From assembly GCF_000421565.1 (NCBI RefSeq), contig NZ_ATXG01000001.1, positions 62,001 to 126,000 of the forward strand: 64,000 bases of DNA, written 5' to 3'. Source of the DNA: Agromyces subbeticus DSM 16689 (GTDB taxonomy: Bacteria > Actinomycetota > Actinomycetes > Actinomycetales > Microbacteriaceae). The first letter of the stretch is position 1, and each line of letters starts with the position of its first letter. The position numbers and the translations under genes were made by a program. Under the pieces are notes generated by a model. It had not been told where the DNA came from. It ran no database searches and was given only the letters and a program-made list of their open reading frames with translations. Below, piece after piece: positions 28,366 through 39,086 of the stretch.

Positions 28366-31300
28366 GTGCCTGGTACCTCTCCCTTCCGTTCTCGTCTTCG
28401 CCGGCGTGGCACCGCGGTCATCGCCGCGGTGCTCGGCATCGGCCTCGCCGTGAGCGGGCTCAGTGCCACGATCGCTCCGGCGGAGCCGGCGTCTGCAGCT
28501 CCGGCCGCCGCCGCGGCGCCGGGGCTCGCCCTGTCGACGCTCGAGGTCGAGAACCGCTCGGAGCCGCTCGGCATCGATGTCGAGAAGCCCCGCTTCTCGT
28601 GGGTCGTCGAGAGTGACGAGCGCGACGTGGAGCAGACGTCGTACCGTCTGCGCGTCGCGCCGGCCGGCGCCGACATCGACGACGACGCCGTCTGGGACAG
28701 CGGCGTCGTGGCGTCCGCCGAGTCGACAGCGGTCGAGTTCGGCGGCGAGCGCCTCGCGCCTGCGACCGACTACCGGTGGCAGGTCGACGTCGAGACGAAC
28801 GTCGGGGAGGCGAGCGCCGGGTCGACCTTCAGCACCGGCCTCTTCGCCGAAGACGACTGGGCGGGCAGCGCCTGGATCGGGCGGGACCGACCGCAGAGCA
28901 CGACCGGCATGGAGCTCTCGCTCGCCGGCGCGAGCTGGATCCACCCCCCGTATCCGGGCGGCAACACTCCGCCCGGATACTTCAGGAAGACCTTCGACCT
29001 GCCGAGCGACAAGATCGTCGACCGCGCGGAATTCGTGATGTCGGGTGACATGGGGTTCTCGGCGCACCTGAACGGCACGCAGATCGCGAGCGGCGCCTCG
29101 GTCTCCGACGCCTGGAAGACCGCGACCCGGGTGCAGGCGTTCCCGCTCCTCGGCGAGAACGTGCTCGCCGTGCGGCTCGACAACGCCGCCAAGGCGTACG
29201 GCGCGGTCGTCGGCAAGCTCGTCGTTCGATTCACCGACGGCAGCGTGCAGGAGATCGTGACCGACGGGAGCTGGCTCTCGAGCGAATCGGCGAAGACCGG
29301 CTGGCAGGCGAAGGGCTACGACACCTCCGGCTGGGTGGCCGCGACCGCACGAGCGCCCTACGGCGGCAGCCCGTGGGGCGAGCAGGTGACCGTGCCGGTG
29401 CAGCCGTCGGCCGACACCCGCAATTCCTTCGACACGGCGTCCTGGATCATCCCGCCGATCGGCACCCCCTCCGCCGCCAACCCGATCCCGTCGACGCTCT
29501 TCCGCACGACCGTCACCGTCTCCGAGACGAAGGAGGTCGCTTGGGCGCAACTCGCCATGACCGGCGACCAGCAGGTCGACGCGTACTGGAACGGCACGAA
29601 GGTCACGGCCAACACCGGCGGCAACAACGACTGGCAGACGGCGCGCGTCGTGAACCTCTCGACCGTTCCCGGCGAGAACGCGCTCGCCTTCGCGCTGACC
29701 ACGCCCGGCACGAGCCAGAACGGCGGGGTACTCGCCTCGCTCCGCATCGGCTACACCGACGGCACGACCGAGCAGGTGGTCACGAACAGCGGCTTCAGTT
29801 CGCTCATCTCGAGCGCTGCGGATGCCCCGAGCGGATGGAATCTCGCCGAGTTCGACGACTCGACGTGGCAGAACGCCCAGGCGAACTTCCTGTACCGGAA
29901 CGGCGTCTACGGCGGGCGGGTCACGATTCCCGAGCTCGACGCCGGTGGCGACGTCCTGACCTTCGACGGCGCGAACTGGATCTGGACCCCCGAGGCGGGC
30001 GCACCGGTCGCACCGGCCGAGGACCGCGCATTCCGAACCACGCTCGAGACGCCGAGCGGCACGGAGGCTGTGAAGGCCGAGATCATCCTGACCGCCGACG
30101 ACTCGTTCAAGCTGTGGGTCAACGGCGCGCTCATCGGCCAGACCGAAGGCGCGACGAACGAGTGGCAGGGCTCGAAGCGATTCCGCGTCGATCTCGAGGA
30201 CGACGACAACGTCTTCGCGGTGCGCACGACGAACGGTCCGGGCTCCCCGGCCGGGCTCCTCGCCGTGATCCGCGTCGCCTACGCCGACGGGTCCGAGCAG
30301 CTCTTCCGCACGGATGCCGCGTGGAAGGCCTCGAAGGTCATCCCGGCCGGGTTCGAGGAGCCGGACTTCGACGACTCCGCGTGGGCTCCGGCCCGCGTGC
30401 AGGCGGTGTACGGCACCGGCCCATGGGGCGCCGGCGTGCGACTTCCCGTCGAGCCCACTGCGGCGGCACCGTTGCTGCGCAAGGAGTTCACGGTCGATCG
30501 CGCCGTCGCCACGGCGAAGATCTACGTCGCGGCGGGCGGCTACGCCAACCTGAGCCTGAACGGCGCGCCGATCAACGACGAGATCCTCTCGCCGGGGTTC
30601 ACCGACTACGACGATCACGCCCAGTACACCGTCACCGACCTCACCGATCAGCTCGCACCGGGTGACAACGCACTCGGCATGGAGCTCGGTCGCGGCTTCT
30701 ACGGCATGACGAATCCCAACGTCTGGAACTGGCAGAAGCCGCCCTTCCACGACGAGCCCGTCGGTCGCGTGCTCCTGCGCATCGAGTACACCGACGGCAC
30801 GAGTGAAGACATCGTCTCCGACCGCACGTGGAACCTCCACGACGGCCCGACCCTGCTCGACGACCTCTTCGGGGGCGAGACCTACGACGCGAATCGCGTG
30901 CAGTCCGGATTCGACACCGTCGGGTTCGACGACGGCGACTGGGTGGCCTCGAGCGAGGTCGCCGGCCCCGCCGGCACGCTCATCAACCAGCAGCAGCAGC
31001 CGATCCGCATCACCGAACGCCTCGAGGCGGAGTCCGTCGACGAGGTCGTCGATGGCGTCTACGTCGTGAAGTTCCCCAGGGTGATCGCCGGCACGGTCGA
31101 GTTCACGGCCGAGGGCGAGGCGGGCACCACGATTCGTGCGCAGTACGGGGAGAAACTCCTCGAGAACGGCCGCCCGAACTTCTCGAACAACGGCGGTTTC
31201 GCGAACGGCTTCCAGACCGACCGGTTCATTCTCGCCGGCACCGACGAGCCCGAGACCTGGGCGGGCCGATTCTCGTACAAGGGCTTCCAGTACATCGAGG

Positions 31301-34300
31301 TCACGGGCTGGCCGGGTGATTCGGCCCCGCCGGCCGAGGCGTTCGTCGCCGAGGTGCTGCACACGGATGCCGCGGAGACCGGTTCGTTCGAGAGCGCGAA
31401 CGCGATCATGAACCAGACCCACCGCGCGGTCGTCGACACGATGCTGAACAACATCCACAGCATCCCGACCGACACCCCGATGTTCGAGAAGAACGGGTGG
31501 ACGGGCGACGCCGCCGTCGGCGCCGAGATGTTCCTCATGAACCTCGACACGCAGAACCTGTTCGAGAAGTGGATCGGCGACATCAACGACAGCCGCGACG
31601 CAGCGGGTGCACCGCTCGTCATCGCGCCGAGCTCGGGCCAGTGGGGGCAATGGGGCGTCGCACCGGTGTGGCACTCGGCGTACGTGCTGATTCCGTGGTG
31701 GCTGTACCAGTACGGCGGCGACGTGCGCGTGCTCGAGCAGTACTACGACGGCATGAAGGCGTACGTCGATCTCGAGTTCGATCGCTCGAACAACGGCCTC
31801 GTGCGCGAGAACAGGCTCGGCGACTGGGTGAGTCCCGAGGCGAGCCCGGCCGGCGGCAACGCTCCGGAGGACGCGCGAGTGAGCGGGACCGCCTACCTCT
31901 ACACGATGCTCGTGTCGATGGAGAAGACCGCGTCGCTGCTGGGGCAGCCCGGCGACGCAGCCCACTTTGCGACCCAGGCCGAGACCGTGAAGGAGGCGTT
32001 CAACACCCAGTTCCTCGACGTCGACGCCGGCCTCTACCGCGGCTCCGGCGATCGCGGCTACCGCCAGACGCACAACGCCCTCGCCCTCGCGTTCGGGCTC
32101 ACCCCCGATGAGGCGACTGCCGAACGCGTGGCGGCGAGCCTCGCCGCCGACGTCACGGAGAAGGGCGACAAGCTCAACACCGGAACGATCGGGTCGAAGT
32201 ACCTGCTGCCGATGCTGACGAAGTACGGCTACGAGGATCTCGCCTTCCGCGTTGCCGTGCAGACCGAGTACCCGAGCTGGGGCTTCATGATCGAGAACGG
32301 CGCCACCACCATGTGGGAGCACTGGGCGCTCGAGGCACGATCGCGCGGGCACTACTTCCTCGGCACGGTCGACGACTGGTTCTTCCACGACGTCGCCGGC
32401 ATCCGGAGTTCGGAACTGACGGGCTACCGCGACGTGAGCATCGCCCCGCGGGTGACCGATCAGCTCGACTGGGCGAAGGCGACGACGCCGACTCCGTTCG
32501 GCCCGATCAGCGTCGACTGGAAGAAGCAGGGGGAGCGACTCTCGCTCGAGACGCATGTGCCGGTCGGTTCGACCGCGACGGTGCGGCTGCCCGCGTCGAA
32601 CGTGTGGGCCGTGACCGAAGGCGGCGAGCCCCTCGACGACGTCGTCGACGGGGTACGCTCCGTCGAGCTGGTCGACGGCGAGGTCGTCGTCACGATCGGT
32701 TCCGGTGACTACGCCTTCGACGTCGACCCCACCGCGGGTTCGGTCGGTGCGATTCTCGACGCGATCGACGCCCTGCAGTCGCAGGCCGAGATAGAGCGCG
32801 ATGCCGGTCACCTCGGTGCCGGGCAGTTCGCCGAACTGGCCGAGCTCATCGAGGCGACGCGCGACCGTGCGGAGTCCGCCTACGCCTCGGCGGGCGACGG
32901 CACGCCGGCGCAGGTCGCGAAGGGCCTCGCCCGCGTGCTCGAGGAGCTCGACGCTATCGACGCGTGGATCGCCGCGCTCGCCGACGCCGTTCCGGCACTC
33001 GGCGAACGCGCCGGCACGGTGCGTTCGGTGACCAATGCGACCCTCACGGGGCTGCTCGGCATCTCGGTCGCCGTCGCGAACGACGCTCCCGGCTACAAGC
33101 CGGGCGCACCGATCACGATCACCGGCACGGCCAGGAATGGTTCGGTCGCGGCGATCGATGCGGTCACCGCGCAGGTCACCGGCCTCGCGGATGGCTGGGC
33201 GGCGATGCCCGAAGCGACAGAGCTCGCTGAACGGCTGAAGGCCGACGAGACCGGCTCCGTCGACCTCGGGCTGCAGGTGCCCGCCGATCAGGTGCCGGGT
33301 CCGGTTCCGGCGACCGTGAGCTTCGGGTACACCTTCGAGAAGCAGCGTGTCGAGACATCCGCTGCCCTGTCGATCGTCGTCGACTCGCCGGTCACGATGA
33401 CGGTGCAGGCTGAGCCCGCGACCGTCTTCCCCGGCGGCGCGACCGCGCTCCGCGCGATCGTCGTCAACGCGGGTGAGCAGCCGGCCGTCGGTCGGATCGA
33501 GGCGACCGTGCCCGATGGCTGGGTCGTGCCGCTGCCCGGTGAGACGGTGATCGTGGCGCCCGGGGCATCCGCCCAGCTCGAGGTGCCGGTGTTCGTGCCA
33601 CTCGGCACCGATCGCGCACCGAACGACGTCGAACTCTCGGCAGTGTTCGCCCATGACGGGGTGACGTTCGCGCAGGCGTCGACCGTGCTCACCGTCGGAC
33701 TCGAGCCGATCACGAGCCCGCCTGCCGGGTACGACCATGTCGACCTCGGCGATTCGGCGTCCGAGCAGGCGCACGGGCTCACCGCGTCGAGCTCGTCGGG
33801 CACGAATACCGAGGCGGGACTCACCCGCCGGTACGCGGGTCACCTGACCGACTTCTCGTACTTCGAGTTCGACGCGGCCGTCGTCGAGGGTGAGCCGTTC
33901 GTGCTCCGCGTGACTGAGACGTACGACCGGGCGCAGACGAAGAAGTACAAGGTCTACGTCGACGGCGTCGAGGTGGCCGAGCGACTCTTCAGCCACACGG
34001 GCGGTGTCGGCACCGAGACCTACGAACTCGTCGTCGACGCCGGGCACGCCCCCGACGGGCCGGTTCGGGTGAAGTTCGAGAACCTCGACGATCACGGCTT
34101 CTACGATCCGTCGATCGCCGACGTCTGGACGCTCCCAGTCGCGGCCGATGTCACCGCACCCCAGGTCACTGCGACCCTCGACCCGGCGGCGCCCGACCGT
34201 TCGACCGGCTGGTATCGCTCGGCTCCGGTGGCTGCCGTCATCGAGGCGCGCGACGACCGGACCGGCGAACCCGGCGTCGAAGCGGCCGTCGGAGACGAGA

Positions 34301-35553
34301 ACTTCACCGAGGTCGACGGCCCGTTCGCCTTCGATGCGGAGGGCAGCACTTCGCTGAGATATCGGGCGACGGATGCCTCGGGCAATCGCAGCGATGAGCG
34401 CGAGTTGACCGTGAAGATCGACACCATGGCCCCGGTCACTGAGGCCGTCTTCGGCGACGGCTTCGACGGCGACACCGCGACCGGATCGGGAACGATCGAG
34501 TTCAGCGCAGAGGATGCCACCTCCGGCGTCGCGACGACGAGATACCGAGTCGGCGACGGAGCATGGCAGGCAGGGGAGTCCGTCGTGCTCGATCGTGGCG
34601 GCGCGTTCACGGTGGAGTACGCCTCGACCGATGCGGCGGGCAACGTGGAAACGGTGCAGTCGATCTCGGGCACTATCGTGATCCCCGACACCACGGCTCC
34701 CGCGGTCGCGCACGAATTCAACGATCCCGGTGACAACGGCTGGTTGCGCGGCGACTCGACCGTGCAGCTCACCGCGGCCGACGATGAGAGCGGCATCGAC
34801 CGGGTCGAGTTCCGTTTGGCGGGCGGCGACTGGCAGCGTTACACCGCGCCGATCCATCCGCCCGCGGGAGTCACGGCGTTCGAGTACCGCGCGATCGATC
34901 TCGCCGGCAACGTCAGCGTCGGCGAGCGTGTGGAGCTCAAGGTCGACGGCACCGCGCCGTCGGCGTGGGCGCGCCTCACGGAATCCGGTCGCGTCACCGC
35001 CATCGGTTCCGATGGGGGTTCCGGTGTCGACCGCGTCGAATACTCCCTCGACGGCCGCAGTTGGCACTCGAGCCTCACCGCCCTCGTGGCGGTCGACGCC
35101 GAGCCGACGCGATTGTCGTTGCGCACGGTCGATGTCGCCGGCAACGTCGGCGGCGCCGGCGAGATCGAACGCGGTGGTTCCAGCGGCACCCTGGCGGTGG
35201 AACCGGGAATGCGTCTGCTCGTCGAGGCGAGCGGCTTCGGACCCGGCGCCGTGGTGCGCGTCGAGTTGCACTCCGACCCGGTCGTGCTGGGAATCGCCAC
35301 CGCCGACGAGCGCGGCGTCGTCGCGTTGCAGGCCGTGGTGCCACCAGGAGTGCCCGCCGGAGCGCACGAACTCGTGCTCGTGTCCGAGAGCGGCGGCGGC
35401 AGCGTCACCGTGCCCACCGACGTCATCGCGCACACCGGGTTCGACCCCGCGCCATGGCTCGCGGCGGCGGCAGTGCTCCTGCTGCTCGGCGCGAGCTGGA
35501 TGGTCATGGGTCGGCGCAGGGGGGCCGTGACGGAGGCCCGGGCATCGAACTGA
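28366..35553 (+). CDS. Surface-anchored GH78-like alpha-L-rhamnosidase, distinct subfamily, with three lectin-like N-terminal modules
   Basis: 2395 residues. Signal peptide (VIAAVLGIGLAVSGLSATIAPAEPASA). After an Fn3-like domain come three tandem jelly-roll modules (SWIHPP..., SWIIPP..., NWIWTP...) each ending in a DxxWxxA strand, then GH78 beta domains (YVKFPRVIAGTVEF, FSYKGFQYIEVTGW). The catalytic barrel has Glu1041 in FEKNGWTGD and Glu1318 in TTMWEHW, a variant of the DERxGWTGD pattern of the two paralogues upstream. C-terminal: helical and NEW3-like domains, one DUF6805-like module, OmpL47-type repeats, TIG-like domain, sorting end IAHTG (2354-2358), TM. GTG 28366 is preceded by GATTGGA; ATG 28348 lacks an RBS. 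Substrate linkage probably differs from that of the pair. Confidence 0.83.
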   Translation: MPGTSPFRSRLRRRGTAVIAAVLGIGLAVSGLSATIAPAEPASAAPAAAAAPGLALSTLEVENRSEPLGIDVEKPRFSWVVESDERDVEQTSYRLRVAPAGADIDDDAVWDSGVVASAESTAVEFGGERLAPATDYRWQVDVETNVGEASAGSTFSTGLFAEDDWAGSAWIGRDRPQSTTGMELSLAGASWIHPPYPGGNTPPGYFRKTFDLPSDKIVDRAEFVMSGDMGFSAHLNGTQIASGASVSDAWKTATRVQAFPLLGENVLAVRLDNAAKAYGAVVGKLVVRFTDGSVQEIVTDGSWLSSESAKTGWQAKGYDTSGWVAATARAPYGGSPWGEQVTVPVQPSADTRNSFDTASWIIPPIGTPSAANPIPSTLFRTTVTVSETKEVAWAQLAMTGDQQVDAYWNGTKVTANTGGNNDWQTARVVNLSTVPGENALAFALTTPGTSQNGGVLASLRIGYTDGTTEQVVTNSGFSSLISSAADAPSGWNLAEFDDSTWQNAQANFLYRNGVYGGRVTIPELDAGGDVLTFDGANWIWTPEAGAPVAPAEDRAFRTTLETPSGTEAVKAEIILTADDSFKLWVNGALIGQTEGATNEWQGSKRFRVDLEDDDNVFAVRTTNGPGSPAGLLAVIRVAYADGSEQLFRTDAAWKASKVIPAGFEEPDFDDSAWAPARVQAVYGTGPWGAGVRLPVEPTAAAPLLRKEFTVDRAVATAKIYVAAGGYANLSLNGAPINDEILSPGFTDYDDHAQYTVTDLTDQLAPGDNALGMELGRGFYGMTNPNVWNWQKPPFHDEPVGRVLLRIEYTDGTSEDIVSDRTWNLHDGPTLLDDLFGGETYDANRVQSGFDTVGFDDGDWVASSEVAGPAGTLINQQQQPIRITERLEAESVDEVVDGVYVVKFPRVIAGTVEFTAEGEAGTTIRAQYGEKLLENGRPNFSNNGGFANGFQTDRFILAGTDEPETWAGRFSYKGFQYIEVTGWPGDSAPPAEAFVAEVLHTDAAETGSFESANAIMNQTHRAVVDTMLNNIHSIPTDTPMFEKNGWTGDAAVGAEMFLMNLDTQNLFEKWIGDINDSRDAAGAPLVIAPSSGQWGQWGVAPVWHSAYVLIPWWLYQYGGDVRVLEQYYDGMKAYVDLEFDRSNNGLVRENRLGDWVSPEASPAGGNAPEDARVSGTAYLYTMLVSMEKTASLLGQPGDAAHFATQAETVKEAFNTQFLDVDAGLYRGSGDRGYRQTHNALALAFGLTPDEATAERVAASLAADVTEKGDKLNTGTIGSKYLLPMLTKYGYEDLAFRVAVQTEYPSWGFMIENGATTMWEHWALEARSRGHYFLGTVDDWFFHDVAGIRSSELTGYRDVSIAPRVTDQLDWAKATTPTPFGPISVDWKKQGERLSLETHVPVGSTATVRLPASNVWAVTEGGEPLDDVVDGVRSVELVDGEVVVTIGSGDYAFDVDPTAGSVGAILDAIDALQSQAEIERDAGHLGAGQFAELAELIEATRDRAESAYASAGDGTPAQVAKGLARVLEELDAIDAWIAALADAVPALGERAGTVRSVTNATLTGLLGISVAVANDAPGYKPGAPITITGTARNGSVAAIDAVTAQVTGLADGWAAMPEATELAERLKADETGSVDLGLQVPADQVPGPVPATVSFGYTFEKQRVETSAALSIVVDSPVTMTVQAEPATVFPGGATALRAIVVNAGEQPAVGRIEATVPDGWVVPLPGETVIVAPGASAQLEVPVFVPLGTDRAPNDVELSAVFAHDGVTFAQASTVLTVGLEPITSPPAGYDHVDLGDSASEQAHGLTASSSSGTNTEAGLTRRYAGHLTDFSYFEFDAAVVEGEPFVLRVTETYDRAQTKKYKVYVDGVEVAERLFSHTGGVGTETYELVVDAGHAPDGPVRVKFENLDDHGFYDPSIADVWTLPVAADVTAPQVTATLDPAAPDRSTGWYRSAPVAAVIEARDDRTGEPGVEAAVGDENFTEVDGPFAFDAEGSTSLRYRATDASGNRSDERELTVKIDTMAPVTEAVFGDGFDGDTATGSGTIEFSAEDATSGVATTRYRVGDGAWQAGESVVLDRGGAFTVEYASTDAAGNVETVQSISGTIVIPDTTAPAVAHEFNDPGDNGWLRGDSTVQLTAADDESGIDRVEFRLAGGDWQRYTAPIHPPAGVTAFEYRAIDLAGNVSVGERVELKVDGTAPSAWARLTESGRVTAIGSDGGSGVDRVEYSLDGRSWHSSLTALVAVDAEPTRLSLRTVDVAGNVGGAGEIERGGSSGTLAVEPGMRLLVEASGFGPGAVVRVELHSDPVVLGIATADERGVVALQAVVPPGVPAGAHELVLVSESGGGSVTVPTDVIAHTGFDPAPWLAAAAVLLLLGASWMVMGRRRGAVTEARASN

Positions 35554-35622
35554 CCTTCCGCTCCGCCGCGCCCGGCCGGCTCCCGCTCGACCGGGCCGAC
35601 CGAGGCGCGACACGCGGCCGAA

Positions 35623-35634
35623 TGATTCGTTTCA
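35623..35634. promoter_or_regulatory. LacI-type operator O4 (regulator gene, autoregulation)
   Basis: TGATTCGTTTCA, one mismatch from O1-O3, 56 bases before the lacI-family start codon and overlapping a possible weak promoter (TTTCAG 35630-35635, 17 bases, CATACT 35653-35658). Suggests autoregulation. Confidence 0.65.
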
Positions 35635-35689
35635 GGCCGCCACGGAGTCGGACATACTTGACGTGGCCCCGATCGAGGAAGAGGAGCGC

Positions 35690-36703
35690 ATGACAGTCAG
35701 CGTGCGGGATGTCGCGGCCGCGGCATCGGTGTCGGTGGGAACGGTCTCGAACGTGCTGAATCGCCCCGACAAGGTCGCACCGGCAACCGTCGCCCGGGTG
35801 ACCGCCGCCATCGCCGAGCTCGGCTTCGTGCGCAACGACGCCGCCCGGCAGCTTCGAGCCGGGCACAGCCGCTCGATCGGGCTCGTCGTGCTCGATGTGC
35901 GCAACCCCTTCTTCACCGACGTCGCCCGGGGCGCCGAAGATCGCGCGGCGGAAGCGGGCATGACCGTGCTGCTCGGCAACAGCGACGAGAACACCGATCG
36001 CGAGGGCGCCTACCTCGACCTCTTCGAGGAGCAGCGCGTCGCGGGAGTGCTCATCTCGCCGCTGGCCGATGACCTGCCACGCCTGCAGCGCATCAGGGAT
36101 CGCGGCACGACCGTCGTGCTCGTCGACCGCGAGGTGGCCGACCAGAGCTTCTCGTCGGTCGCCGTGGATGACGTCGTCGGGGGCAGCCTCGCCGTGAGCC
36201 ACCTGATCGACACCGGGCGACGTCGAATCGCGTTCATCGGCGGGCCGATGGGCATCCGCCAGGTCGTCGACCGGCTCGACGGCGCGAGGCGCGCCGTCGC
36301 CGCCGCCGATGCCGAGGGCGTCAGCCTCGAGGTCATCGAGACCGAGTCGCTCACGGTGCTCGCGGGCCGGGCCGCCGGTGAGGCCATTCGCGAGCGCGCG
36401 GCATCCGATCGCCCCGATGCGATCTTCGCCGCCAACGACCTGCTCGCCATGGGGGTGCTGCAGGCGCTCATGATGCAGGGCAGCATCGACGTGCCCGGCG
36501 AGATCGCGCTCATCGGCTACGACGACATCGACTTCGCCGCCGCAGCGGTCGTGCCGATGAGCTCGATCAGGCAGCCCGCCGCGCTCATCGGCTACACGGC
36601 GGTCGACCTGATGCTGAAGGAGGCCGACGGCGAAACCGCCCGCGAGCGCGTCGTCTTTCAGCCCGAACTCGTCGTGCGCGAGTCGACCTCCAGCCGCTCC
36701 TGA
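35690..36703 (+). CDS. LacI-family transcriptional regulator of the rhamnose regulon
   Basis: A 337-residue repressor. The N-terminal HTH and hinge (VRDVAAAASVSVGTVSNVLNRPDKV...FVRNDAARQLRAGHS, res ~4-58) are followed by a sugar-binding core (IGLVVLDVRNPFFTDVARGAE, AGVLISPLADDLPRLQ, DAIFAANDLLAMGVLQ, IALIGYDDIDFAAAAV, SSIRQPA). ATG 35690 has GAGGAG just upstream and is preferred to GTG 35663. The same operator lies before its own gene, the catabolic operon, the importer and the surface enzymes, so it most likely controls all of them. Effector presumably L-rhamnose or a pathway intermediate (inference). Confidence 0.88.
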   Translation: MTVSVRDVAAAASVSVGTVSNVLNRPDKVAPATVARVTAAIAELGFVRNDAARQLRAGHSRSIGLVVLDVRNPFFTDVARGAEDRAAEAGMTVLLGNSDENTDREGAYLDLFEEQRVAGVLISPLADDLPRLQRIRDRGTTVVLVDREVADQSFSSVAVDDVVGGSLAVSHLIDTGRRRIAFIGGPMGIRQVVDRLDGARRAVAAADAEGVSLEVIETESLTVLAGRAAGEAIRERAASDRPDAIFAANDLLAMGVLQALMMQGSIDVPGEIALIGYDDIDFAAAAVVPMSSIRQPAALIGYTAVDLMLKEADGETARERVVFQPELVVRESTSSRS

Positions 36704-38164
<1,461 letters not shown>

Positions 38165-38187
38165 GGCGAGCGGCGCCCGGCGAGCGG

Positions 38188-38208
38188 CTGGGGCCTCACG
38201 GCCCCCAG
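38188..38208. terminator. Bidirectional terminator hairpin between gdhA and the membrane-protein gene
   Basis: CTGGGGCC / GGCCCCCAG stem with loop TCAC and one bulged base, placed between convergent genes and overlapping the stop codon of the minus-strand gene. Confidence 0.5.
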
Positions 38209-39086
38209 TTCGGGCTCGGTGCTCCGAAGCGTTCGATAAGTCCGGTGTCGGTGTAACTCGTGACGCCGACCCCGAAGTTGTACGGGCCTCCCGGAAGGTC
38301 ATCCACTGGTGGGAGCGGGTCGGTGATTCCGATGCGCGTCCAGTGCGTGACTCGTCCGGTTTGATACTCGGTCGACTCGGAGCCGTCTTCGACGCCGATG
38401 GTGAGTTCGGCTGCCGGATCTCCGATCGAGATCCCGCCGCTCGAGCCGACCCCTGGTGCCGTGCGAATGGACAGGCCCGCGACAGCGGCACGGAGTACGG
38501 ACACATGGAAATCCGGATCGTGCGGAACGGTACCGGGCGAGGTGTCGTCGTTGACGCTGATCCCGTCCCAGTCGTAGCGGGTGCCGGTGAAGCCGTCGCC
38601 CCGTGAGACGAGTTCGGTCACGACCGGCGGACCGAACAGTGAAGTGAAGGTGGCGACGATCTCGTCGGCCGGCTGGAAGTAGTCGAATACGGCGAGCTCT
38701 GCACCGTTCTCGGTGAGCACGGTGACCGCTGTTGCGGAGATCGTGATCGACGTCGCAATCGGCACGGGCGCGGGTTCGACGAGGTACTCGCTCGCCGGCG
38801 GGGTCGGCGTCGGCGTGACCGACGGAGTCGCGGTCGGTGTCGCGGTCGTGGTCGCCGGCGCGGACTGCGTGCCGCCAGGGCCGGGCACGAGCCCGAGCGC
38901 GAATGCCGCGCCGGCTCCGATGCCGAGCAGGACGCCCGCGCCGAGGAGCACGGCGAGCAGGCGGTCGACCAGCGACGAGCGCCCGGTCCGTGCGGGGCGC
39001 TCAGCGGCGGTCTGTTGGAGCACGTTCTGCTTCATCGACGCCAGCAGGCGTCCCAGGTCATCACCGGTCGGGGGTTCAGTTCTCAT
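38196..39086 (-). CDS. Single-pass membrane protein, putative anti-sigma partner of the adjacent ECF sigma factor
   Basis: 296 residues, no family recognised with certainty. A ~45-residue cytoplasmic N-terminus (DDLGRLLASMKQNVLQQ), one TM helix (~46-72, LLAVLLGAGVLLGIGAGAAFALG), a Pro/Thr-rich linker (TATPTATPSVTPTPTPP) and an extracytoplasmic domain rich in Gly/Thr/Ser with no recognised catalytic motif. Its start overlaps the sigma gene by 11 bases, the standard layout for a sigma/anti-sigma pair, and the topology fits. It lacks a visible zinc-finger (HxxxCxxC), so the anti-sigma role is inference from context. Confidence 0.6.
   Translation of the reverse strand: MRTEPPTGDDLGRLLASMKQNVLQQTAAERPARTGRSSLVDRLLAVLLGAGVLLGIGAGAAFALGLVPGPGGTQSAPATTTATPTATPSVTPTPTPPASEYLVEPAPVPIATSITISATAVTVLTENGAELAVFDYFQPADEIVATFTSLFGPPVVTELVSRGDGFTGTRYDWDGISVNDDTSPGTVPHDPDFHVSVLRAAVAGLSIRTAPGVGSSGGISIGDPAAELTIGVEDGSESTEYQTGRVTHWTRIGITDPLPPVDDLPGGPYNFGVGVTSYTDTGLIERFGAPSPNWGP

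Noticed and set aside
27469..35613. Antisense open frame of 2714 codons (also ~1500-codon ones at 11864-16447 and 17950-22614) on the minus strand
   Set aside because: They mirror real plus-strand genes with full domain motifs. Their translations are Arg/Asp/Gly-rich with no recognisable domain, as expected from G/C-rich third positions read on the opposite strand.
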